Shown here piece after piece: positions 10,902-23,211 of a stretch of 64,000 bases of DNA; position 1 is the first letter of the stretch; every line of letters begins with the position of its first letter. A program made the translations under genes and the position numbers. The notes under the pieces are model-generated. The model searched no databases and was not told where the DNA came from. It was given only the letters and a program-made list of their open reading frames with translations. Origin of the DNA: Rotaria macrura (lineage: Eukaryota; Rotifera; Eurotatoria; Philodinida; Philodinidae); contig OENT01000015.1 of assembly GCA_900239685.1 (NCBI GenBank), forward strand, positions 186,001 to 250,000, read 5' to 3'.

Positions 10902-12906
10902 TCAAGTGTTCCATTCAATTGCTTTACAAAATTCCTCTTCAGCGAATTGAAGCATTTTCGATGCTTCCAGATGAAGCTAAAATAAACAAGTCATAAATAG
11001 AAAACGAAGGAAAGATAATTCATTTATGAATTTCATAGTTTTTAAAACCTTTTGTTTCTTAAGTATATCAATTAGTTTTAATTGCCGTTTGAATGCATTC
11101 ATTAGTTCTAAACGTTGCTTTTCTAAACGGCGATTCTCATTTGTTAATTGTTCAATTTTCTTTTTATCTTGTTCGCTAAGATCTTTTGTTGATTGTTGCA
11201 TTTTATTTAATTGTTGCTTGTATCGTTCAGCTTCTTCTAAAGCACGATTTAACTTCGTATCACTTTGTGTTTGATCTTGTTGTTGTTTTTTTGTTTGACG
11301 CTTTGTTTGTTCGTATTCTTTCCGTAATGAAGTGAGTTCAACTTCGGTTGTATCAAGTTTTGATTTCGTGTCACTACTTAGTTTTTTATATTTTTCTAAT
11401 TGATCTTGTAATGTTGTTATGACACGATTAAGACGTGTTCGGTCATCATCATATTCTTTTACTTTAGAACTTACACGTTCATTTTCCTCTTCCTAATGGG
11501 AAACAAAAAGAAAAGATGTTCGCATTGTCATACTTTTCAATCAAACCTTTCCAACTAGTTTCGAATCAGAACAACTCCACTAGGACAGTTTCTCAAATTA
11601 AATGCTACAAGGCTTTGGCTACGAAGATTTTCAACGTATCTAGTGTTTTTGAATTGTCTGTTCTTTCTTTTTGGAATACAAATTATCAATTGAAATAAAG
11701 TTTGTTTTCATTTTTTCTATAAAAAATTCGAAAAAGTCTAGATATGCTAAGAAGAGTTTAGAGCAATCAAACTCGATTGGATTTTCGATTTTATATGCTT
11801 CGTAGTAGAAACATAGAGAAACTTTTCAAAACTTACGCGTTTAACGCATTCCGTATGGATCCGTTCGAGTTCTTCTTGCATGACACGAAGACGTGCTTTG
11901 AGAAAACGAATTTTAGCTTCTACAAGTAAAATAAATGTTGCATAAAAATCCATCCAAAGATTTTTTTTCTTGCTTGGTTCATACCTGAGCCCATATCTTT
12001 TGCAGCACCTGGAAAAATGTCATCCTCATCATTGTCCATCGCATTTGTATTAGTACTATATTTTGTTCGATTGATTTTCGTTTCAATGTCGGCTACAGTT
12101 TTGTCAAATGTAGTTCGCGCTTGATCCTGTAAAACAGTATGATCAATGGAATGATCATATCGATTATCATCAAGGAAAGCAACATCATCTCCAATTTTAG
12201 GATGAAATTTTCTAAACAAAATTTGAATTATCCATCCAGATGAATCGATTTCAAATCACTTACGAAGCAGATGATTTTCTATTTCTTGTTGATAAATTTT
12301 CTTGCTGCAGCGTTGGTGATGGATTTCTCTATGAAAACGTAAAACGAAATACAATTATATTGTATTAGTATTTATCATGATTTGAAACTATATCCTTACT
12401 TTAATATCTCTTGATTTCAATGCTGCAGCTTGCAGATCTCTATATATACAAGTTCAATAATCATAATTGTAAAAATAAAAGTTTCGATTAATCTAACCCG
12501 AATAATTGATCATCGGTATCAACTTGATCAAGTAAACTATACGTTCGATCATTAGTATCAGATGACATGAATCGATTTTGATTTCTCTTTCAGATCACCA
12601 TTCAATTATTGACAAATTAAATTAATAATTAAATTCAATCGATACTTACTAACACTTGGTCGGCTTCTTCAACAAGTGCCTGTGTTTTCGCTTCGAGTTG
12701 TGCATTTAATCGTCTGCATTATAAAATAATGTAGTTTATTATTTTTTTTCTCCATCAATCAATTCTGAAATCCTCTCGATTTCTACTAACTTATATTCTT
12801 CTTCTTGATCTGTATAATCATTCTGTGGTTTTGGCGTTCGCGTGCTTGGTCGCGATGAAGCTGCCGAATGCTGTCCTGCTGTGCGACTGGATGATTTTGC
12901 ACTCAT
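10902..12906 (-). CDS. TEX9: TEX9-like coiled-coil protein
   Basis: A multi-exon gene starting at 12906 (MSAKSSSRTAGQHS) and ending at a TGA at 10902. The early segment EEEYKRLNAQLEAKTQALVEEA, spread over two exons, matches the opening of TEX9, as do IRFLKARLRVMQEELERI (exon about 11836-11935), a charged coiled coil (about 11051-11492) and the C-terminal FKRQLKLIDILKKQK followed by LEASKMLQFAEEEFCKAIEW. TEX9 is a coiled-coil protein expressed in testis and ciliated cells and linked to centriolar satellites; the biochemical role is poorly defined. Introns are small. The middle section is less conserved and the exact exon set near 12300-12600 is uncertain. It lies 340 bp downstream of the CDKL5 stop on the same strand. 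Confidence 0.88.
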
Positions 12907-13245
12907 CTTTAAATATAAAAAAGAACCCGTGTATATTTATAAAAAGATCTCAATCATGAATTGTGGCACGAAAAAAAGTAAAAAGATAAGAATAACTTAA
13001 TACTATAAAAAAAAGCAATGAAAGAAATAATAACTAAAGTAAAAAGGATGCTGTGAAATAAAAAAAAGCATATATTCATTCGTTTGTTTTTCTTTTGCTT
13101 ATATATATATATAACAATTGAATTATTCAGTATTTCGTTTATAACAGAATAAATATGCACAAAGATGTCATCGAGTGACGTATCAATTAAAAGAAACACG
13201 AAAGTTTTTTTTCGTTGCAAAGAATTCAGTTGTGATCATAATGAG

Positions 13246-16200
13246 TTAACGATCATGGTGACGAGATTTTGTACTTGGTAAACGAATTGATTGTTGACGT
13301 TGATAACATGCTGGTACAATAGCATTTGCAACATGAAGTATGGCTGTTCGAGCGTAAGGATAAACACCGAAAACATTATTACTGGATTGTTGTCTCTGAA
13401 GAAGATAATAAAAAAAGTTGAAAACTAACGAAATTTGAAATGATGGATAAAAATAGATTTTTTCATTTCATAGTTTGTCTACCAACAAACTTAGCAGTTA
13501 TCTATAGGAATAATTTTCTATTCGATACTCAATAATATATTAAAAACTTAGCCAAAAGATGTGAACTTGATCGGAGTCACCAAAAACTGAAAAGTAGCTT
13601 TCATGATGTTCTCGTAAGTTTTTTCTCAACATTGAAAACAATATTCATTGCCAGTGTTTGATCACATGTCTGTAGTCAATCCAATGTTTTGCAAGTACAT
13701 ACATGTATGCATCAAGATAGAATATCGGTGCGAATTCTTTTCTGAAAGTGTATTCTATTTTTACGTCAGTTCTAGTAAAAGCTTTTAGTGTAATCTGTGC
13801 TGGATTAAAATGTGAAACATGATTGTACGTGATGTTGCTAATTGTTTGAAAGCTGCTTTCTTTGATTAATCTTGCGAAACAATGCCTAACAGCCATTCAT
13901 CTAATCCTGTAGAACAGCAATAAAGAAGCAGTTCATCTATTGTAATGATATCTCATTAACATAAGGTCTTTGATCGCATACTAATAACAAATATCACAGT
14001 CTGTGATAGATGGAAGCGGTTAACTGCACCACGTGTCGTCACTTAATTATGTTATTATCTTCTGTTTCCGTCGCTTGCTGCTCTCATGTTCGCGTTGAAC
14101 TTAGTGATAAGGCTCTCTACTATCTGAACAAGACAATTTAAACCTTTAATAAATAAATGTATACTCGCTAAATCAATAATTATTAAATTCTGTTGCTTAC
14201 ACTATAAATTACTCAGCTACGTAATGGTATTAAAAGACCATTCTAGAGTGTGAGTGTAGATGCAGATTTTCTACACTTTATACTTCAACCCTTGTTTTAG
14301 ATCGTGTTTCACATTCGTATAGTTGCGTCAAGACATTTCGTGAAAATGAAGAGCATTATGGATTTGTAAAAAAATAACGGACTTTACTAAACTCATTAAT
14401 ATATTCAGTTGTTTGTTTTGTACATACAGCAAGATTATAAAGCGTTAAATGGTTCAGAGTAAACAATGTTTTGAAACTTGAACGCATTGTAGTGTTTGAG
14501 CATGGTCTATTAGATATTATCTGTCTCGACCCAAGTATAGAAAAACCTGCTTAAGACTCATACTTTAATTATAGAGAGCATCTTTGCTTATGATCAAAAT
14601 AAAAAATCGATGTTCGTTAATGAATCTTAATGTCACCATTATGAAAACATTTAGAAACATTGTTATTCTCAAGCATATGTTGGTTTTTCATTTACTCGAT
14701 TTGTCTCCATTGGTGTCTTTGGCAACGTGGTTGTATTTTGTTTTACTAATGATTTTGCTGATTTCAGTAGATCATGACTTGTTTCCTGTCATAGTTTAAA
14801 TAATGAAAATACGATGCCAAAGAAATAAAACCATCACTTACACGTTGGGCTGTCATAACAATTTTACTTATATGAGCATAATCACTTTTTGTAGGTGAGT
14901 ACTAAAACGAAATTCTTTTAAATCCATATTTGATCTTACGCAGAATAATACACTCACACATGGACGACTGAAAGATGAATTATTTCCATTGGTATTCGTT
15001 ATATGACTATCACTACCATATACAGGCTTTCTTTGTTCTGAATTCCTGTTAAAGAGAAAAAATTCAACTAATTAATGTATTTTATAAATATATGTTGAAA
15101 AGAAAAGAAACAACAATTGCAAATGTAAATTTTATCTTGAAGTTTCTCATCATTCTTAGATGATCGCATGGATAACTGTCAAATGATATAGTTCTAGCAT
15201 TCATACCATGGATATTTATTATTGTTATTATTTTGTTGTTGTTGTTGTTGTTGCTGCTGCTGCTGCTGCTGCTGTGGTTGTTGTAATTGCTGCTCGACAC
15301 TACGACTAGTCGAATAGGTTGTTGAAACTGAATAACAATAAAATATGAAATTCAGAAACAAAGCATCAATTATCGATGATTTACCGGTCGTATCAATATC
15401 AGCTTGATCCATAGGATCAGTGACCATTTGATAATGCTGTAAAAGAAAAATCAAAACAAATACAATAAAATAACGAAAGATTTCTTCATTGAATCAATTT
15501 AACCGTAACAGTATTTTGCCGTGAAGGTGTGCGTTGAAGAATAGGCGTTGTTTCTACAGAGGGTGGATGACAATCAATTGTTCGACTACGTACGAGATCT
15601 CGAGTCTAAAAGAACAAGAATTATTTCTATAGCCTATCGAAGCAAGATCATCTATCAGGTGTATATTGTCGTTGAATGTAAACTAAGCGCGTAGAGTAGA
15701 TCTAAGTGAGTTACGTATATCTTGAAAAAATCTTGGCACTGTTAATGTGATAGAGGCACTTGTATGCTGAGAAATTTCTTTTTTATGAACATTAGTGTCA
15801 TCGACGAAAAAGAATAGTCGAACTTTGAATAAGCATATGTCTTTCTGTGAATGCTTTATAGCAAAAGCGTCCAATATTTTTGATTTGCTTCTATCTTTTA
15901 ATATTTATATTAAATCGAGAGATTTACATAAACCATCTAGAGAGCATATTACAGTCCGAATATTATTTTAAGATGGGAATAGTGACAAAATCTGAAATGT
16001 TGCTTGTTAAAATCTATTTCTATGTCAAGCATCATATTTAATTTCAAAACTCAGTGTTGTCTACCCAGGTAATATTGCCAAGTTATTTGCGTCGTTTTGA
16101 TTCATTCGTATCCAATTCAATAGATTATATTTACGTAAGAAAATTTCTCAAAAGATTGGTGCCCATGACTTACTGGTGAAGGGTTATCGGCATTATTCTA

Positions 16201-19200
16201 AAATTGTCACTGTGAACCAGGCGTTTCGGAAAAATCAGGATGAAGAATTTCGACCTGAAATTTTACCTACAGATAGACTTAATTGTCAATAGATCACATT
16301 GAAAGTTTCAACGACAACGAATGTGTCATTCTCAAGTGATTCAATTAGAAAAAGACAGCTGTTTGCCATAGGATGCCACAATAATCCAGTTTATTCAAAC
16401 ATTGAATATCTCGTGAAACCACATTTGTTGTCGTTGAAACTGTCAGTGCTATCTAATGACAACTAAATCTAACTATAAATAAAATTTCATGTCGTAATGT
16501 TTTAGCCTAATTTTTTCCGAAATGTCTGACTGCCAGTGACAACTTTAGTACAATGTCAATAACTCTTTACTAATAGATCATGAACACGAATCCTTCTCAA
16601 AACTTTTCCTACACCAATATAATCTCTTGAATGCAATAGGAATGGATCAAAACGGAGTGAATCACTTGCGGCTATTTCCTCGTAAAATGATCCTTGCATT
16701 CACTTCTAAAACTACTTTAAAACTACAGCGAGTCTGAAGAGAAAAAAACTAAGAACCTGAAGTTTATCTCATACTATTTACAAGTCATTCAGATTTGCAA
16801 CATATATATATATAGGCTGAAGTGACCGGCATTTTATCCATTGAAGGAATTCACTCGCTAATAATGACATCTGTTAACCTTAGGTCTTGCTTGTTGTAAT
16901 TCATTAGCGAATTCATCTTTGAGTTGTGATTGAGGATGTTTCGATGATAACGATGAATTATTATTGGGATTATTCACTTGAATACCATATACAGTAGCAT
17001 TAAGACTAGGTACAATAGCCAAGGAAGAACGATAGATGTTAGATTCAACTATTTGTTGATTATTTGAAAATGCTTGATATGGATGATGCCAACGATTTTC
17101 AACTGTATCTAAAGTAAATCGTTTGAGTTTTTTACCCATGTCTTTTGATGACTTTTGATATGTATTGGTTGTATTTTGTTGACTATTGTGATATTGTTTA
17201 GGTCTCAATAAAACTCCATTGGATGCACATCTTAATGTCGGAGATGCTGGTGGCAGTGGTGGCTGTGGTTGTTGTTGCTGTTGTAGTTCCCGTAATGATT
17301 GTTGTCGACTTATTGATGGTGGTGGTGGAGTTGCTTGACGATTTTTAACATACTTCCTCCTAAGACGACTATGATGTGAAAGAATACTATTTGGATCATC
17401 GTCATCGTCGTCGCTGGTATTATTCGAGCTCAGTGGACTATTGGCAGTTACTTGAATTCGTTCATCACTTGATGATGATTGATTTCTTGATTGCGCTCGA
17501 ATAAATTTTGGTTGACAGCGCTGATATGAATTCGACGATCGATCAGTTAATTGTGTATTACTGCGATACTTAGCTTGATTTTGAATAAGCGAAGAAGATG
17601 CCGCGAATGATATTTCTGTTGCATTATCAATCCCATTATGTCCAGGAAATGTCGGAGATCGACGACGAAGCTGCATTTCTCCATTTTCATCATACCTTAA
17701 TTTTTTAAAAGAGAAAAATATGATTGACATTATAAAATAGAATTCCTCTTGACTTTATTAATATACCATTTGCTTAAACGACTATCAACAAGCGGTATAG
17801 CAAATTGAACCATTTCATTATTATGGTCATGTTGTCCTTGAGATGTACTAAGTGATCCGAGAACAGTTTTTCTAAGAGAAAAGAAAATTTATTCTTTGAA
17901 TTTGTATTTTTTTGAATCTTATGATTTTCTATACGGTCGATGTTGTTGACGGTGTAAACGCTTTTGTTGCTGCTGCTGTTGTTGTTGTTGTCTTTGATAT
18001 ATATACATAAATGCTTCGTGTTGAATACATGCTTCACCTGTTAAACGATCTGGAGCATATAAACGTAAAGTTCCCTAATACAAACAAGAAAAAGACCGTA
18101 CCAATAAATTATATTCTTATATGAAATGGTTTACTTTAAACAAATGCATCATATCAGGTGGAAATATATGACCGTAACGTCTTTCTAATGTTTCCAAATG
18201 ATGAATAGGAGGAAACTAATATAGAAAATTCACTTGAGTGCAGTATTTTGAAAGCAAGAAGAAAATTATTTAAATACTTTTAATCCATCAAATTTTGGAT
18301 TCGTTTTCATCGCTTCCATATATTTCGGTGGTAGTGGTCCCAAACATTTTTGAATACGATACAACTGATCAATGTCACTTTCGCCGGCTAAAATGCTAAT
18401 TGACATTAAAAAAAAGACATCAGTTAGAATCTTTAATACCGAAGAGTGCTTGACCAGTAGTCAGTTCAGCCATAATACCTATAAGAAATTCGATTTTTGT
18501 TTTCGAATGTCAGTAGATAAATGAATTACATACATCCACATGCCCATATATCGACTGGTTTTCCATATGGCGATCTAGAAGTGTGATTCAAGATAAGCTT
18601 TTGTTTTTCATCTTCTAAAAGTATTAGAACTTCACTCAATGTCAATTTCGTATGAAAGAATAAAACACAAGACTTTTTCGGTATTTTCTAAACGTGAATA
18701 AAACTAACACAGATGCGGTATCTTGTCATAGTTTTTAATGTTCAAATCCACATAGGTTGAATATTTGTTCCTATCAAATAAATTTGAATCGCATGTTTGA
18801 AATTTTACATAGTCTATTTCATCCTGAAATATAGGGAAAGCTATAATACTTCACTGCACGTTATGGCTTCGATATATAATACATGTACTGAACCAAAGTA
18901 TCATGTTTTTGTTTAGCAGAAGGAAAGAAAATAAAATGTTTGTACTCAAAGAAAAGAAAAAGAAAATGAATGTAAATACTCCATTTCATAGGGCGTGCCT
19001 TTCCAACGAACTTTGGATTTCACTCTTTTGTTTCGATGAACAACAGCTACATGAATAACGTAAAGAGACTCTCAATAGAAAAATGGAGAGAAAGCTTAGC
19101 ATAGTGGTATTATAGCAAGTGACCTAACTTCTGACACTTTACTTTTGTGTACACTCAATGAAAATACATATTTAAAGTGTGAAGTCCGTTGAGCTTGAAA

Positions 19201-21937
19201 ATTTCTAGATTTTAACTCGATTGTTTAGTTTTTATTGAACTAGAATTAGAGCGGAATCTTGACGATAAAATCTTTGTGTGTACTTGAATTCAGTGTCTTC
19301 TATACATGCATCCTCACTTGAAAACTCCAAGGATTTCATTACTAACCATTGAAACAGACAAGACTTTCGAACACTTTATGTAACAACACTAATGGATATT
19401 ACCTGTTGATCATGAAAATACCCATTCAGAAAACATAACCAGTTCAATACGAAAAGTATGAAAATACAACCCTTTTCAAAGGCAAACGCATCACAGATTT
19501 TCAAAAACAAATTTTTTTTAACACAATAAAAGGCATCTGTCTTTCTAAAACACGTCAACATGTCATGAAAAACAAACGTTGTTCGTATTTAAATAATAAA
19601 AAAAGCTCGATGTAAAGATTTTTTATGCAAATTTGCGTACCATCTGAAACATGGTAGCAACGGTTATATGAAAACCGCAATTGTTAAATCTATAGACGTG
19701 CTCTTAGAAATTCTTCTCGACTTCATTATGGACTATCGTTTTATTTTTGAATTGGTAGTTCGAAGAAAAATGCTTTTTTCAATTAGAGAATATTCGTTCG
19801 AAAATCAATATGATATTGCATCTATCGAAGACTATGTTACATCTATAACTGGATATGTTCTAGAGGAGTCTTGAAAACGGTATTACATATTCGAGGGTCA
19901 CTGATATTGAATTTCAATATTTACTTTTGTAAGTTTTGAACCGTTGAAATACCATTATTTAAACAAGAAAACCAAAACTTTTTCTATTGGGAAAGGTTTC
20001 GTTGGTTGCTGATTCAACACGTGTCATGTCTTTCTTTAAATATACTTCTGTTTATTTGATAAAACTTTCAGACAATAGGAAGTAAATAGTTTTTCAAACA
20101 AGTTCGAGGCTTTTCGGAAAGTTTTTCTCATAGTACTGACTCTCAACAGAGTCATATGAAATCATCACATTTCAAGCTTTACAGTATCCTTTTGTACGAA
20201 TGTCTTCTCAAGTGTATTCTATCGATCCGTGTGACAGAACTACTGAGATACAACTCATCGAAGGAGAAAAACTAACTCGTTCAATAATCGATCCGTCGAA
20301 AAAAATCTAACGTGTGCACGGTGTCATCATCAATTTCGAAATAAAACCAAAGAACTTCTTGAATTAAAAAACAAAAAATTGATATCTCTTGTTGATCAAT
20401 ATTTATCATTTTGACTTTCTCCATAGAACTTCAGTAAATCATTCGATGTGACGTCAATGTTTCGAAAATAGATTTCACACACGAAAATCTTTAAGTTGAT
20501 AAAGCTCTTGTTTCTTTTTAATCTCTTTACTGTCAACAAAATAAATCTGTTCGAAAACATTCTATGATACTATTTTTGGTAGTGTTTTTCTTCTCAAACT
20601 AATTTATTCTCCTTGCCATACTGATTCTAATCGCTTGAATTTCTTTAGTGATAAAATTGACACTAATTCTGAAATCCGATCAAAGATAACTTAGAAAGTA
20701 TTAATTATATCCTATATTTATTAAAATATTCATCAACTTTATTGATGCAACATCAGCTTATTGTTTAGTAAAATCTACAACCTCAAATCAGACAAAGCTG
20801 ATTTTCATTTTAGCCTGTGAAATTATTTGTTCGCGATGTATACAAAATGTAATTTTCTTTATCAAGAGACACATATTAATAAACTCGAGTGGTCTATAGG
20901 AAGCACAAAAAAAAATGATTTTGATAAAGACAAAATCATTTCATCATTGACCATGAATGCTAATACTAATATTTTAGTAAGGTAAAGGAAAGCTAAAAGA
21001 AACAATTCTAAATTGTCTTTTAAGTACTTGATTTATGGTTAGAAATTTTCTCTTAAAATTTTTCTTTTTGTTTTTAGAAATTCTTCATCCTTAACATACC
21101 CGATAAGTAATTCTGGTGATCGATACCATCGTGTTGCAACCTTGAATTTTAATGGATAGAAAAAGAAAACTTTTATTACAATTCAAATTTTCTTTTTGTT
21201 TTTTTTTAATGTAAATTTCTTACATAATCAGTATAATAATCGGCTGATGTCTGTGTATTACAAAATCTTGCGAAACCAAAATCACATAATTTTAATGTAA
21301 AATTCTTTGATATCAATAAATTTTCAGGTTTTATATCACGATGTATTATTTCATGAGTATGACACCAATGTATAGCACTAAATAGTTGGAATGATAATTG
21401 TCGTACTTGTTCTAATGCTAGTCCATCTGGATGTTCTTGTAGAACTTGTAACATATTCCATTCAACATATTCAAATACAAGAAAGCATTGTTTCTTATCA
21501 CGAAACCATTCAATTAATTCAACAACATTGACAAATCGAAGAGATTGAAGAATTTTTAATTCACGTTCAATTATGTCCATATCAGTACAATAGCCTAGAA
21601 AAAAGGTATCCCAATAGACGTATATATATGTATACATTTACAAAAGTTATCATATTATTTCAATGTTAAACCTGGAGATTGTTTAAAATGTTTGATAGCG
21701 ACCGTTGTATTTGTATCCTAAAGATAGAAAAGCGATTCTCGTGACGACTATCCTTTAAAACATTCCTACTTTTTTTCGAGCTTTCAGAACAACGCCATAT
21801 GAACCTTTTGTTCAAGGAAGTTAAAATGATAAGGAAATAATTATTTAGAACAAAATGAGAAAAAAAATAGACAAACCTTCACCGATAACATTGAGTATTT
21901 CATACTTTTCTTTGACATTGCTTGGAACGTGTTTCAT
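13246..21937 (-). CDS. CDKL5: CDKL5-type serine/threonine kinase
   Basis: The start is at 21937 (MKHVPSNVKEKYEILNVIGE). Kinase exons include 21937-21877, 21804-21770, 21718-21673, 21594-21224, 21140-21100, about 18575-18535, then several between 18480 and 18010. Visible motifs are the glycine loop GEGSYGVVLKAR, the lysine in VAIKHFK, HRDIKPENLL, CDFGFA, an activation loop with TDY, VATRWYRSPELL, and GESDIDQLYRIQKCLGPLP. Overall similarity is closest to CDKL5 (for example AIHWCH, SPYGKPVDIW, LERRY). The long low-complexity tail (17730-16858, then small exons near 15600, 15430, 15330-15210, 15040, 14900 and 13400) is rich in Ser, Gln and Asn, with a polyglutamine run. It ends in SRHHDR at 13246. 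Whether all tail exons are used is inferred from open frames and splice signals. Confidence 0.87.
15212..15290 (-). repeat. CAG/CAA repeat encoding polyGln-polyAsn
   Basis: On the minus strand a run of CAG then CAA codons encodes about 15 glutamines followed by asparagines, inside a probable tail exon of the CDKL5-type gene. It is a coding microsatellite that is likely to vary in length between alleles. Confidence 0.75.
16198..16548. mobile_element. Foldback MITE in CDKL5 intron
   Basis: The two halves are imperfect inverted copies about 130 bp long. The left arm begins CTAAAATTGTCACTG and the right arm, read on the other strand, begins CTAAAGTTGTCACTG; both continue through TTTCGGAAAAA and end in AGTTTCAACGACAAC. 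A short unique loop of about 90 bp lies between them. There is no coding capacity. It sits inside the 1.25 kb CDKL5 intron between the exons near 16858 and 15606. The arms have diverged by many substitutions, so it is an old insertion; no clear target duplication remains. Confidence 0.75.
18576..21099. other. 2.5 kb intron of the CDKL5-type gene
   Basis: The interval separates the exon carrying WYRSPELLIG from that carrying SPYGKPVDIW. It is AT-rich, with short open frames such as 19376-19561 (-) and 19668-19874 (+) that lack recognisable domains. I see no nested gene and no transposon here. Confidence 0.55.
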
Positions 21938-23211
21938 TATAACACTTTCTTGTTTAATACAAGTTTATAAATAAATGCCACGAAGAGATTCTTACAAATA
22001 AACGATCGATGTGTTTATATGTCTTCCTAGACAATTATTAGCGATTTCAATACACTTTTTAGGATGTTAACGATATTGGCATGATCATCTTTCTTGATGT
22101 TTTATTTGCTTACTTTGTTACGTCGTTATTTTAAACACTCTCTATTCGCAGTTTTTTTTCCTTCTGACGACCATTTTTTTTAATTCATCTCATACCATTT
22201 GCTATGGTAATAGAAAGAAAAACATTATTTATCGAAAGAGGTCACTTATTGACAATTGATAAAAAAATATTTATTTTCAATCTCACACCTGCGCATACGA
22301 GCGAGAGAAAGAGAGTAAACTGAAACAAAATATCTGATAAAGAGAAAAAAGATCAAACGAAAACGATAACGAATGAGAATCAATAATTTATTCTCCGATA
22401 TGACATAAGCTGCCTATGTAGATTTACATGCGTAAAATATCATACTTCTTATGCGATACTGATAACCTATGAACTTCTAAAAGTTAAAATATAATTTATG
22501 CAATAAAAATAATCGGAAGACTTAAGTCATACATAATCAATATCATTCATAACGGACAGTCTCGACTTGTATTTCAGAATCATTTTAATAAATACATAAT
22601 TATATATAAAGATACGTACATAATAGAAATTCTTCAGTCCATATTACGTATTCTTTCAATAAGACAATGGCATGCACTTTCAAAGTTGGAATTTCCTATT
22701 CTTATCTCGAAATTTAATTACTATTGATTGATCTGTAAGAGCATACTTACTAACTTCAATACGAATAGTATCGAGTTCATTGCGTTCATAGATAACAATA
22801 TTATATGAAAAAGTATTTATTCAAGAGCAAAAAAAATACTCAAATTCGTTTGACACGACAACGTAATGTACAGTAAAAGAACTTCAGTCATTTTGAACTG
22901 ATGCTTAACAGATAAAAAGGATCTGATGTGACTGATATATTCAACATCACTATCAAATTCTTCAGTGAAATAATTCCAAAAACTATTCAACAGTTGAGTA
23001 TCAATTCAAAACTTCAAATAAATTTACATGTTCCACCGAAAATAGCTCTCGTGTGTATTGCTGTTTTTTTTCTAATCGTATAGCACCGTTCGTCTCATAT
23101 TCATGAAGCAAAAACATAAGGGGAAGCTATAATACATATACATATATATATATATATATACACGAAATACACAAAAGAAGAAAAAAGAATGAACAAACAA
23201 AAATATTAACA
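21938..23211. other. Intergenic, CDKL5 start to WDR45 stop
   Basis: AT-rich spacer with a TA dinucleotide microsatellite around 23141-23161. It should contain the CDKL5 promoter and the WDR45 3' untranslated region. I see no coding sequence. Confidence 0.5.

Noticed and set aside
14584-14799. 71-aa hydrophobic plus-strand frame
   Set aside because: It lies antisense in a probable CDKL5 intron, in AT-rich DNA, with no homologue recognised.
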